NCBI GenBank assembly: GCA_014607495.2
Contig: CP053154.1
Coordinates: 2,418,001 to 2,482,000 of the forward strand
Direction: 5' to 3'
DNA length: 64,000 nt
Source: Carposina sasakii
Lineage: Eukaryota > Arthropoda > Insecta > Lepidoptera > Carposinidae
Position numbers and translations under genes: made by a program. This document shows positions 1-10,729 of the stretch, one piece after another (the stretch's first letter is position 1; the number at the start of each line of letters is the position of its first letter). The notes under the pieces are model-generated. The model saw only the letters and a list, made by a program, of their open reading frames with translations, did no database searches and was not told the origin of the DNA.

Positions 1-456
1 GTGACAGATAAGGGCCGGACTCGGGAACGTTTCTGCTTAATGCACACAATAAAATAAGAGATAGCGAATAGAAACGAAGTCGGGAGCACTTTTTTATTTC
101 ATTCATGATGCGTAAACTGATTTTCCGTTAGCCGGTTCCGTTTTTAGCATCCGAAGCGTCGACCACGACTATTGTTTGTTTTGTTTAGCACGTGCTTTTG
201 TCTAATTGATAAACTTTACAAATTGTAAATTTGTAATTAATTTACTACGTTATTATTTTTGTTTAAATGTTACGATTATCTAATTTTCGGATAGTCTATC
301 GGAAGGATAAAGTTGATACTCTCGTATCTTGGTCAAGTTTTCGTAAAACAAAATCTATTGGATACTTGGATACCTGACGATCCTCATTTCATAGTTTTTA
401 TTTTAAAAAACTAAAAACATTTATAAGGTTATGTTCATTGATTAGCATTGATCATT
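1..456. other. AT-rich non-coding DNA
   Basis: No ORF, splice-flanked exon or recognisable repeat was found here. The first bases share a short match (GACAGATAAGGGCCGG) with 14660-14675, which may be a remnant of an unidentified dispersed repeat. Confidence 0.5.
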
Positions 457-698
457 GTACTTTTTTTTTTAGCATAAATGCACATAGACGCGTGCTAAGA
501 CATTTTCTAACGAAAAATAATTTTAAATCTGGCTATAAGAAAATTAAACACAAAAACTGGATACTATAAATTTCGCCCGATCAAGTAATTTTATAATAAA
601 TTAACATCGTTTCCCAGCATTTTTTTGGCATAAACTTACTTTATTCGATATATAGAGAACATACCCTTCGTAAAGGGTGGCAACAAAAAAAACCATGT
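457..698 (+). mobile_element. MITE family C, right-hand part
   Basis: This segment matches the right half of the element at 17380-18638. Shared landmarks, in order, are GCATAAATGCACATAGACGC, TTTCGCCCGATCAAG, ACATCGTTTC, TTTTTTGGCATA and AAAGGGTGGCAAC followed by an A-run. It ends near ATGTATA. The left half, which carries the GTTTTTTGGTCGTTAACG end, is not visible. The copy shows what the 17.8 kb copy looked like before the solo LTR entered it: AAAGGGTGGCAAC is uninterrupted here. Confidence 0.6.
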
Positions 699-702
699 AT
701 AT

Positions 703-915
703 ATACACGCGGCTGTGTTCCCGGCGTGTAGCCAGATCAGATCATGAAACAGATGCCACAGCTACGTATAACATACCGGGAAGAGATCTAAATGATAGTA
801 ACAAGTTGCTAGATTAGATGAGAGGAGGTTCGAGTTCCTTAGTCGACTCGTATGAAATACATGGAAACATATGCAGCTGATTTATCCTAGTAAAGCCCCG
901 CATCAGTACAGGTAA
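703..915 (+). repeat. Dispersed repeat F, long copy
   Basis: It is colinear with 48965-49083 plus 49361-49466. Shared landmarks are CGGCTGTGTTCC, ACCACAGCTAC or GCCACAGCTAC, the CTTAGTCGACTC / CTAAGTCGACTC block, and GCAGCTGAT followed about 15 bases on by CCCCGCAT and GCACAGG or GTACAGG. Shorter pieces occur near 5768, 27805 and 40087. The class is unknown. Confidence 0.6.
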
Positions 916-3323
916 TAGTTTATTTAGGCATTTTATTTCTAAGTGTGTAATCTAATGACCAACCTATTAATGAGACAAAAAATAGATTCGCAAAAATCAC
1001 TTCAGATAAATAAAAATTTCCCCAAAAGAAGTTAATTGCGAAAATCTCTTAATTTATCTGAAGTACTAAAACGGGGACCTTTGAATGGGTCTAAAAAATA
1101 GAGCCAGCAATTCGGCTGTTAAAATGCTTTCATTTGACCGGGTTTTAAATTAATTCGGGGTAAAAAAACCCGTTGACAAGAATGACGGTCCCTATAATAA
1201 ATCTCGGCAGCAGATAAGAACGGTCGAGCCCGAATAGTATGAAACAAAAGCCAAACTATTCGGCACTAAAACGTTACGTAAAGGTGCATGTGAACAGAAA
1301 ACAGAACTTTAGTGTTGTGCGCGATATCGTTTAAAAAGGTAAAACCAAAAATCTTATACTGACTTTTTACTTTATGTACCCACTAGCGACCGCCCAACAA
1401 TTCGTTTGCATGTACTGTAAAACTTTCGTTATTTCTAAAAGAGAGCCACAGTCCAAATATCATATTTCTTACATCAGAAGTATTGGCATTGATGAATCAG
1501 TCAGGACATATTGCTTTATATAATATAAAGTCTATAGGACAGCATAACGAATATTTATAGTTTTTTAACATTTTTGAATACACCCAAAGTAATTTAATCT
1601 CCACGTTTATTAATATTGGGTTATAAGGTTATTTGAGCGTAAGTAATGTAGTAGTAAGTATATGAATCCTAGCATAGTAAAAACAATATAAAAATAAAAC
1701 TTTTCGCTGCTAACGTAACACATGTCTGGAATGGAATTCGAGTATTAGCATTCTAAGTTTCCGCGATTCACGCTACAGATTGCGTGCCGAATATTCCGTG
1801 TAGATACGATCTCATGATAAGCCTGGCCGTAATACAATCTCCACCGCCTTTATAATATTAAAATGGGGTATTATATTGTCATAATACTACCTATATTTTT
1901 CATAATGCATATGAGAAAGTTTATAAAAGAAAAATCGATTTCGAAGCACAATTAAAATTTTTTAGGGTTCTTATAAATGGTATGTCATATCTATAGCCAC
2001 AGTGGATTTATTGTTTTTCGCTTCTTTACTCGATCTTCTAATCTACTTGTTTTAATGCACTTATTTTCTATTATATGTGTTAATTTTGTTATTTAGCATC
2101 AGGTATTATATTTTATTTTATTTATTAAATTAGAAAGCCAAAATAATACATAACAGTTCCGTTAAGATACAAGTTGGACAGGAGCACACGATATTTGTTA
2201 TTCTTATGCTAACTAATGGTAAGAGATCTAGTGCGAGGTATTTTAATTTTTCTAGGTCTATTATAAAGGGTGAATCTGGAAACCAATTTAAAAATCATTA
2301 TGTAGTCAAATAGCAATATAAAATGTATTAATTAATCCCTTATAGTTTTTATTACTACATATAAATTAAAATAAGAAACATAATATATTTTTGATATCAT
2401 AATAATCATCATTATCTAAAAGTTGGTTGCAGTATCAGAAAATGTTAGAAACATTCTGTCAATAAAGAAGAAATTGTGAGAATGATGTTATCAAACAATA
2501 ACATTTTTATTATATCAAGCATCAAAGAAGTCCCAAGTGGGATAGCCATAATACTAGTATGAAACCTTGCTCGTTAAGCTCCTATTAGGATTCTACTGGC
2601 TAGCGACCATTTACCCGTAATGGTCCATACTTAACAATGTTCCGTATAATTAGAGTACATGTCTAATCTGTATAGGAATAGATGTTAGAAAAGTTACTTT
2701 TTAGACAATGCTTTTTTACCTATCTTCTATGTTGAAAAAATATTTTTGAAGGAAAATCATAGTTGAGTTATAATAGCATAATATGACACAATGGGTAGTA
2801 TTGTAATAGGTATAACATACTATTTATTAAGAAATTGCCAGTAATAATTATTTATTTAGGTACACAAAACACATAACAAAAATACTGGAGTAAAATCATC
2901 ACATAGATAAGTATCTGAGCTAGATTGTCACATAAAACTTGTTTACACAACCTGGCTGAGCAATCACTTTACGTTACAAACCAAAATTAAAAGTAAACAT
3001 GCTTACGACCTGTAACCTTAGTTACAGTTGTGTAATTAGTAGATGCTTAAAACTGTGTTTGTAAAAACGTTAGTACGAAATAAAAGAAAATATTTAAGGG
3101 TACACAGGAAAAATATAATTGTAACAATTATTAACAGATGCTTTTCCATTTTATAGCTAATCTTTATTATATTAGTATAATATGCACGTTATTGACACCC
3201 ATTCGGTAGTTTTATAAAGAATAATTTAATATAAGGCGGTCGAAGTTAAAAGATTATTATGTTAATACATCGAAAATTAATTATTAATTAAAGCATATTT
3301 ACATACATTTTATAACCTATTTA
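916..3323. other. AT-rich non-coding DNA
   Basis: I see no coding signal or recognised repeat in this 2.4 kb stretch. All reading frames are broken by frequent stops. It fits intronic or intergenic sequence. Confidence 0.5.
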
Positions 3324-3440
3324 GGGCCGATTTTTTACCAAACGCCAGATAGCCTAACAGAAAAATAAAGTTGATTCTGTCTTTCTCTGACACTTGATCA
3401 TGATAGAGACAGCATCAACTTCATTCTTCATTCATCAGGT
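3324..3440 (+). mobile_element. Palindromic MITE, TTA-flanked, decayed copy
   Basis: It begins GGGCCGATTTTTTACC directly after TTA. It carries the left arm AATAAAGTTGATTCTGTC and the opposing arm AGACAGCATCAACTT, as in the intact copies at 28805-28943 and 30074-30212. The right terminal repeat is not recognisable after about 3440, so the copy is truncated or diverged. Confidence 0.6.
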
Positions 3441-3785
3441 GACATTTTTCATAAACAAATTTCATAAACACTAAACACTTCTCAAACGGTTATTTAGATA
3501 TTAACGTCCAAAAAATCGACAATTTTATCATAGACTGACCTATAGATCAAAACTCTAACCCAGTTCCAGATGACCTAGAAAGTTCAAATTTTACATACAG
3601 ATAAGTAATTAGATGAATACAAAGGAAAAATCTGAAACTGGTATATTTTATCATTAAATTAGAATTTTTCACTTAATTGATTCTATTAGGAACACCAGAG
3701 GAAATACCAAATCTCTGGGAATACCCCATACAAAATGAACTACTTCTTAGCAAACTAGATGGCGCTACTGAAGTAGTTATAAATC
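3441..3785. other. Non-coding, nothing recognised
   Basis: AT-rich sequence between a MITE and an RTE remnant. No supported feature. Confidence 0.4.
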
Positions 3786-4790
3786 ATCATCATTATCATT
3801 TACAACCCTGGGAAGTCCACTGTTGGACATAGGCCCAACAATCTCCACTCCGACCGGTCGGAAGCAGCCTGCATCCAACCGACGCCCGCAACCTTGACCA
3901 GGTCGTCCGTCCATCTCAAGGGTGGCCTTTCCACGCTGCGTTTGAGTGGTATCCACTCTAGAACTTTCCGGCTCCATCGACCATCAGTTATTCGAGCTAT
4001 GTGCCCTGCCCATTGCCACTTCAGCTTGCTGGACCGTTGAGCTATGTCGGTGATCTTTGTACGTCAGCGGATCTCCTCATTTCTGATTCGATCACGCAGA
4101 GAGATCCCAAGCTTAGCTCTCTCCATCGCTCGCTGTGCGATCCTGAGCTTCTCTATGAGGCACATAGTTAGAGACCACGTCTCGGTACCGTAGGTCGTCA
4201 CTGGCAGCACGCACTGGTTGAATATCTTCGTCTTTAAGGACTGGGGTATGTTGGACACAAATAAGCTTCGTAGTTTCCCGAACGCTGCCCAGCCGAGTTG
4301 GATTCACCGAGTTACCTCCTTCTCAAAGTTGGACTTACCTAGTTTGACCGTCTGTCCCAGGTAAACATACTCGTCAACAACTTCAAGCATCGAGCTCCCA
4401 ACCAGTACAGGAGTGGGCGGCACATGGACGTTCGACATGATCTTCGTCTTGTCCATGTTCATCTTCAGGCCTACCTGTTGGGAGACTCGATTGAGACCAT
4501 CGAGCATTGTGCTTAGATCCTTCAGCGATTCTGCCATGACCACGATGTCGTCTGCGAACCGAAGGTGAGTTATATATTCGCCATTGATATTGATGCCCAG
4601 TCCTTTCTATTCGAGAAGCTTAAAGGCGTCTTCCACTGCATTGGTGAAGACCTTCGGAGAAATAACATCTCCTTGTCTCACTCACCTCTGCAAAGAAATC
4701 GGCTCAGTGCTCCGCTCCTGTACTCGTACCGACACGGTGGCGTTGCTCACATCACATTCCTGTTTCCTCTAAATGAAGAAAGGGGCCTTC
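3786..4790 (-). pseudogene. RTE-clade LINE remnant: reverse transcriptase C-terminal part
   Basis: Read on the minus strand, this encodes the second half of an RTE-type reverse transcriptase with frameshifts. Motif RQGDVISPK lies at 4646-4681 and the catalytic LRFADDIVVMAES block follows, with FADD at 4547-4558. After that come VVDEYVYLGQTVKLG, TYGTETWSL, KLRIAQRAMERAKLGISL and the RTE tail, ending in a GATGATGATGATTT-like 3' end near 3786. It lacks the endonuclease and the N-terminal RT motifs and has several frame breaks, so it is dead. Compared with 10730-13209 it retains the FADD segment that the other copy has lost. The 5' boundary near 4790 is uncertain, because the sequence beyond does not look like RTE. 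Confidence 0.85.
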
Positions 4791-5560
4791 TCTATATGCC
4801 GTTACACCACTCGGATTGAGCATTGCCCTTTAATTCGCTCAGTTCTTCCCCACTTTTTTTCGCCTCTGAGATGATCGTAGCCACTAAGTCTGCGTAGGTC
4901 GGCCACATTTATGCTTTCCTTTGGGATTCCAGTCTAAGGTTTGTAAAGGTATATCGTCCCTTTAGAGCATGTAGCCGATCTTATGCCACTTGTGGCGATT
5001 TGAAGAGCATATAAGGTACCTAATAACGTAATTACAAATTCTCAACTTACTTTAGTCTCATAATAAAATACCTTGTATTATTGTAGAGAAAGATTACTTA
5101 TCTACTCTTATACAACACTTAAATAGGTACATAAATTTTATATTCTTACCGCAGAAGTTAGTACATTAGACCACAGCCCAAGCAAAGCTCCGGCAAAGTT
5201 CGAAGAGTGGTCTGATTTCTCGCTTTTCTATTCTTATTACCGTAGTTTCCAATGCAATAACAAGATAGTTCGCCTATCGCAGAATGAGGAAAACTATCGG
5301 AAATTATTATTTATGTAAGAAGTTTGCAGAAAAAAGCTTTGTTTATTTACACCCGTGCTTTTAGATGAACTACCTAGATAATTAACTTTTACATCCGTAT
5401 TTATTCATTTTCGGAAGAAAAGTGATTAGTTAGATATTTAAATGATTCTTTTATTTTATATTGCCTTTTAAGATATAAAAGGCAATATTAAAAAAGCAAT
5501 ATATAGGCTTTTAAGATATAAAAACAGCCTATAGTATATATAGTAGTATGAGTATATGTC
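4791..5560. other. Non-coding stretch with twin hairpins
   Basis: No gene seen. The only structure noted is the pair of short hairpins at 5458-5488 and 5502-5533, listed separately. Confidence 0.4.
5458..5533. repeat. Two adjacent hairpins with a shared loop sequence
   Basis: The first hairpin pairs 5458-5470 with 5476-5488, a perfect 13 bp stem. The second pairs 5502-5509 with 5526-5533, an 8 bp stem extendable with a one-base bulge. Both contain CTTTTAAGATATAAAA between or within the arms, so they look like a duplication in which both stem arms changed together. Confidence 0.6.
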
Positions 5561-5695
5561 TTCGTCTTCAGCCTATTGCAGTCCACTGCTGGACGTAGGC
5601 CTCCCCCAGGGCACCCAACAAGGCTACCGCCACAGGGGGGTTTTGCCCATAGTCACCACGCTGCGCACGCGGGCTGGTTGATATTAGATCCATGA
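5561..5695 (-). repeat. RTE-tail-like dispersed repeat
   Basis: On the minus strand the sequence reads EAYVQQW followed by a stop region typical of RTE 3' ends (CCACTGCTGGACGTAGGCCT on the plus strand). Beyond it is a second block containing GCCCATAGTCACCACGCTG. The same composite recurs at 21974-22225, 23640-23825 and 30723-30840, suggesting a non-autonomous element carrying an RTE 3' tail. Confidence 0.6.
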
Positions 5696-5767
5696 AATCA
5701 TAGATCAAAGTAAAAAAAAATCTTAATACCCATTAGTTATTAAAACTTACTAACAAACAACAACCAG

Positions 5768-5882
5768 CTACTTGCATAGGCCTGAAGGAATGCCTCTGAG
5801 TTGCTAAATCGACTCCGACGTGCACGAAGGGAGTTACAGCTAGTATATTATAGTGAACCTTCGCATCAGCACAGGACAAAGA
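5768..5882 (+). repeat. Dispersed repeat F, diverged fragment
   Basis: It resembles the right-hand part of repeat F at 703-915: AAATCGACTCC, then an AGTGAACCTTCGCATCAGCA block ending in CAGG. It is too diverged to set boundaries. Confidence 0.4.
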
Positions 5883-7680
5883 ACGAAAAATAGATAATAA
5901 ATTATATTATTTTGATAGCAAATGATACAAATACGCAATTCATGTCCATTTATTATTATCATCTCTGTAGCCCGCAGCCGGCGTTATTTATTATTATTGA
6001 CCTTCCCGCATCGTAGTCAATAAAATTTAAAGAGATTTAATGCAGAGCGCTTTAACCGTTCACTCACTTTTATTTAATGAATGGTTAAAAGGATATTTTG
6101 TTAAAAATTCATAAGTATTACCTATAAATAGTGTATATTCTTCATGAATAATAAATAATGTTTGTTGGTATGTCCTGTCCTTACTATAATTAGTTGATAA
6201 TTACCATCAACAAATTATAGTATATAAGAAACTTGAGTAAAATGTTCGGCATTTTGGAGCTCTATAGGTATATTTTATGGACTTACCGAGGACACACATT
6301 TCAATAAAATAAAATATGCAATACTTACAATGTATAGACCCTTTTCTAATAACTTCGAACCTTGTACCGCTATACATAAAAATCAATTATCTATATTCCA
6401 AATGAACGTTCTGTTAATTGTGCATAGTAAAACACTCATAATTTGCTTACACCAACATAAACAGAGTTAAACAGATTTTACTAATATCAACTAAACAAAA
6501 TTATAATGTGCACCAATTAACGTGTATTGTTTGGTTGAACGCACTAATTTTAAGAACTGCTGAATGGAAAATAAAAAATATTTTTGCGGTATATAGTCCA
6601 TTTATCCAGGAAGGCTTTATACCATCAAGCTGTGACTAATAGAAATCAATGAAAAAGTTTACGAAAATGAAGTTGCGGGCGGGCGGTCACTAGTTACAAA
6701 TATCGGAATGTATCTCGCAATCTCTATGCCTAATCGTACACCCGTGGCCATTAGCCCCTAATCCGAGCAGTAGGCACAAAAACGGGGAACAAGTATACAC
6801 CGCTACATATCAATTCTACGTCTATATCACGCCATTCCAAATCTTATGACTGGAGCGTAGGGTTATTGAGGTGGTAAAGTTGCTGGTAAAGCTACCCAGC
6901 TCGACACTACCCTAGAGTGGGTTTCCATGGTATCATCTATTTGGAAGCCGACGAAGGTTTCTATTTACACGTACGTTGTTTTGATTGATGATAATATTGA
7001 TTGAGATGTTAATAGTTTATTATTTTTTGTTGAAAAGATGAACAATTTGATTTTGAATTGTTTGAACACTCTTATTCCCAGATCTACTGTTCTCTGCAGG
7101 ATTTAAGAAAAATATATTCAACGGTTAAATTATTGTAGTCACTAATGATAAAATCACACAATTTTTTTAAAAGTTTCAGTAGTAAATCACTACAAATTTT
7201 AAACAATCGCCAGTAAAACTTTTCTTGTTTTAAAAATTTGGTAGGTGTAAAGATTCTCTTTAAAATTATGGAGTAACTACTAGTACCACTGAATATTCAA
7301 TAAGTATTGCTTACTTGCCCATTAAGAAAAACTGTCATAACGTGGTATAGTGGACAAACACCGAACGGATTTATTGTAAGCCGATGTTAGGATAGGCGCC
7401 TACGGATCGTTGAGTGGTTGAACGGCTTGTTTTTATATTGAAATCCTAGGGTTGCCTTGTTATTCTAATAGGTTTTTCTGTAATACAACCATTCTAGTTA
7501 TCTATGCGAAAATGCTTAAAATATTAATAGGTTTTATCTAAATAAATTCTCGGACAATGCCCGTTCTGATACCGGATTTTTAATGGTTGTACTTATTTCA
7601 TTACTATACTCTTAAGTCGTTTACCAATCAATCAATCAAATCAATGATGATATAAAATTATTATACTAATTATACATAAA
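5883..7680. other. Non-coding, nothing recognised
   Basis: About 1.8 kb of AT-rich sequence without a supported exon, RNA or repeat. Confidence 0.45.
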
Positions 7681-7805
7681 AATCACGCCTTTTTCCCGGA
7701 GGGGTAGGCAGAGTTCACGGATCTCCATTTGCTACGATCCTGACACACCTCTTTCGCTTCATCTACTTTCATGATATTCTTCACGCACGCTCGTCGGTTT
7801 AGCGT
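7681..7805 (-). pseudogene. LINE C-terminal coding remnant (SAYPSGKKA tail)
   Basis: On the minus strand a frame reads through ACVKNIMKVDEAKEVCQDRS and then KWRSVNSAYPSGKKA followed by a stop. Related pieces occur at 52195-52320, 58033-58140 and, very decayed, 38415-38530. Preservation of the reading frame across copies suggests this is the end of a mobile-element ORF, probably a non-LTR retrotransposon. The clade is not identified. Confidence 0.55.
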
Positions 7806-7867
7806 ACTCTTGGCTTGATCTTTCTTTAGAATTTCACCAATTTGACAACTTTGAAGGTATAAAAGTT

Positions 7868-9060
7868 ACAATACAATACAATACAATACAATAACCTTTA
7901 TTTGCTCAAAATATGGGTATTACATTGAAGATAATTATGCAAAAATTGATCCAACATATTTTGCCAAAATTCTGGCACGCAAATCTTTAAACCTATAAAA
8001 GTGAACTAGCACAAAAGAAAGAAAAGCACTAATAAAATTAAATAGAATTTATATACCATTTCAGTGTCAACTAGCAGGTTATTTTAGCTTCAAGAAATTC
8101 CTCAATAGAGTAGAAAACACCATCCATTAATAGCTCATGTACCTTTTTTTTAAATAACTGCTTGTTGTCAGTTTTACAAATGTCGGCGGGTAGTTTATTA
8201 TAAATTCTACGTGCCATACCAAATATACTCTTTTGAACAGTGCTGTTTTACATGTTGGCACGCATATTCTAAAATTATTCCTTTCCCCTTTGAACTTAGG
8301 ATATTAATCTATACTATTATTTACATGCATTGGCACTTCTAGAATATATAGACATGACAATGGTAATATGTTCAGACATTTGAAGAAAGGTTTGCAGCTG
8401 TCAGTTTGTTTTATATTAACCATTGCTCTAATACACCTTTTCTGAGATCTAAATATTATATCCCTATCCGTAGAATTACCCCAAAAGACAATTCCATATC
8501 TCAGTGATGAAGCCACATAAGCATGGTATGCATTAAGGACATCTGACTGGGACACAAACATTCGGATCGCATACGAATATGAATTTATCTTCTTACTTAA
8601 AATATCTATATGTGCTTTCCAATTTAAATTGCAGTCAATATTTATTCCTAAGAATTTTGTTATATTGATATTACTAATACTATTAGAATTATATTTTATG
8701 TCAAGTTCTCTGCATGTCTTTCTTCTATTATTAAATGTCATAGTTTTTGTCTTGTCAAAGTTAATTAAAAGGTTGTTTGATGTCTTCCAATCTATAATAT
8801 TTTTTAATGTATTATTAATGTCAGTTTCAATATTGTTTTTGTCCTTACCTACAAACATTATTGTGCAGTCGTCTGCAAATAGTGATGCCAGATGATGAGT
8901 GATTTTGGGGAAATCATTTATATAAATGATAAATAAAAGTGGACACAGTACACTACCCTGTGGGACACCACAGCGAACTAATCCTGTGTCTGACTGGTAT
9001 TGAATTTCTGTTTTTGTTTTGTGCCCGAAAAGTGGCGGTAGGCTCACCCGTGGAATTTAA
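7868..9060 (-). pseudogene. CR1-like LINE reverse transcriptase, 5'-truncated
   Basis: The minus strand encodes a 247-residue open stretch (8304-9047) with RT motifs in order: GVPQGSVLCPLLFIIYINDF, then LFADDCTIMF with the catalytic FADD at 8868-8879, then KFLGINIDCNLNWKAHI and SLRYGIVFWGNS. Past a stop at 8304 the similarity continues with frame breaks (for example LPADI- and LEEFL-like pieces). The element ends at 7868 in several ATACA units, which read (TGTAT)n on the element strand, a short tandem 3' tail of the kind CR1-group LINEs have. The endonuclease and N-terminal RT motifs are missing, so it is a 5'-truncated dead copy. Placement in the CR1 group rather than another Jockey-superfamily clade is an inference. 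Confidence 0.85.
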
Positions 9061-9754
9061 TAGGCTAATTGATGAAAAGTGGGTGTGTAATTTGCACACT
9101 ACTGCACAACCTTTTTGGGAGATAATGGGCGTGACTATATAATGTATGTTTACTAGAAGCATTTGCCTTGTTCCTAGAAATTCATCTTCTATTTGCACTA
9201 TTTATATTCCGTATCGTTACTGAAAATAATACTTCTCTTTCAAAAGAGACGTTATTAAAAACGATCGATTTGCATAAAACATAATATTAAATCGCAATAT
9301 TGCATCGATGAAGTTCCCTTTTGAGGTAAGAAAAATACTTTTGAAAAAACGAGGTTTTAATTAAAACAGAAGGCTTGAACATTCTCGCGGGGAGACGAAT
9401 CGTACTTAATTGTTTTTTTTTTCTTTTTTTAACTTCTGTTTATAATCACACTGCCGTAGGGCGAGGCTGAAGGATTTGCTCATTAATTTAAAAGGGAGCT
9501 GTTGTAAAAGCCTATAGAAGCCTAAAAGGAGGCCGTTTTACAATATAAACCAGATTTTTCAGAATTTAAGTTGAGTAGAGATTTTTAGCAGTCGCTTTAA
9601 TTTTGTGCTACTTAATTTCATTTGCACAAAATATAGTTATTACATGATTCATTACAAATATAAAATAGATCCGATATAATTATAATTACCAAGTTAGCTG
9701 TGTTGTTTCCTAGCATTTACATAGTACAGGATGTGTTACAAATTTATATATGTT
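9061..9754. other. Non-coding, nothing firmly recognised
   Basis: The stretch 9022-9050 (GTGCCCGAAAAGTGGCGGTA) matches the reverse complement of 32885-32925, so part of an unnamed repeat abuts the LINE. The rest shows nothing. Confidence 0.4.
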
Positions 9755-10345
9755 AACAGAAATGTATGTAATTCCTAAAATAGCACGGAAGTGTGTGAAA
9801 TAAATTATATTAGATATGTTTCCTAGGAAAGCTATACATTTCCTAAATAGCAATCGGAAATATAAATAAAGCATTTAAGATATCAGCGAGGGGAGGGTAT
9901 TGCTTCCTCTGATCAGGCAATCGCGCTAGTGCCACGTAAACTGTATACAAGGGCGTGCTTATCTCTATTTATATTTATTTCTATTTACCTTTTTCGGCGG
10001 ATCTGAATCTGGCAAAATAGGTTAGAAGAATGATGCAGCGGCGCAATGTTACGGTTACATGTTTAAGTTAAAGACGATAATCTCTCTGCGGAAAATTTAA
10101 ATATTTGCTTATGGTTCTCATTTTAACAACGTGTTTTATTACAGAAAGCATTATTTTTATACATTTCCTATTATTATATTGGAATTATATACAATTCTTA
10201 GGAAATGTACACATTTCCCAGGATATCTATGTATTAAATAGTTTTTGAAAAATTATTTTATACATTTCCTAAATAGCTTCGGAATTGTATACATTTCCTA
10301 GGATTTGTATACAATTCCTAGATTTCATACATTTCCGGTAACATA
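9755..10345. repeat. Cluster of degenerate CATTTCCTAGGAAT motifs
   Basis: About a dozen variants of ATACATTTCCTAGGAATTGT lie in this interval on both strands. TTTCCTAGGAAA at 9819-9830 is a perfect 12 bp palindrome. Near-duplicate longer units ATACATTTCCTAAATAGC lie at about 9835 and 10260. They are separated by unrelated sequence of varying length, so this is not a simple tandem array. Function unknown. Confidence 0.55.
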
Positions 10346-10504
10346 TACACAATATACTATAAATTATTATAAAAATTCATCCGTACTTTATGTCTCTGAA
10401 TATTAATTCACTAGTCACTTAGTCTGCTAAGATATGCGTAGGTAATATCTAAAAATAACGTTTATGTTAGTAACTAATCTTGTACTCGTACTTTTGTAAC
10501 TATT

Positions 10505-10605
10505 GTTATACTAGTGGACACCCGCGACTTTGTCAGTATGGACTACAGAAGAAAACATAAAGTTATTTACCAGTAAAAAATATTTTATCCGGATAAAAAC
10601 TTGTC
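10505..10605 (+). repeat. CGCGACTTCGTCCGCG repeat, 5' fragment
   Basis: It starts ACTAGTGGACACCCGCGACTT and continues with a GGACTACAGAAGAAAACA block and an ATATTTTATCCGGATAAAA block. This is a diverged copy of the dispersed repeat best seen at 37009-37235. Confidence 0.6.
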
Positions 10606-10729
10606 TATTATGTATTTCCCTCTGCTCTACCTCCTAAGACTACTCGTGTACCTTCTTTTAAATCTTTTAAGTAGTTTCGCCGTAAAAGCCAAACAGACGT
10701 TGCTTTCGCATACAGTAATAATTATATTT

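Noticed and set aside
4565..4819. 84-residue plus-strand ORF
   Set aside because: It is antisense to the RTE reverse transcriptase at the same position, whose motifs (FADD, RQGDVISPK) read on the minus strand.
8629..8895. 88-residue hydrophobic plus-strand ORF
   Set aside because: Antisense to the CR1-like RT; the hydrophobicity comes from the complement of Asn/Lys-rich codons.
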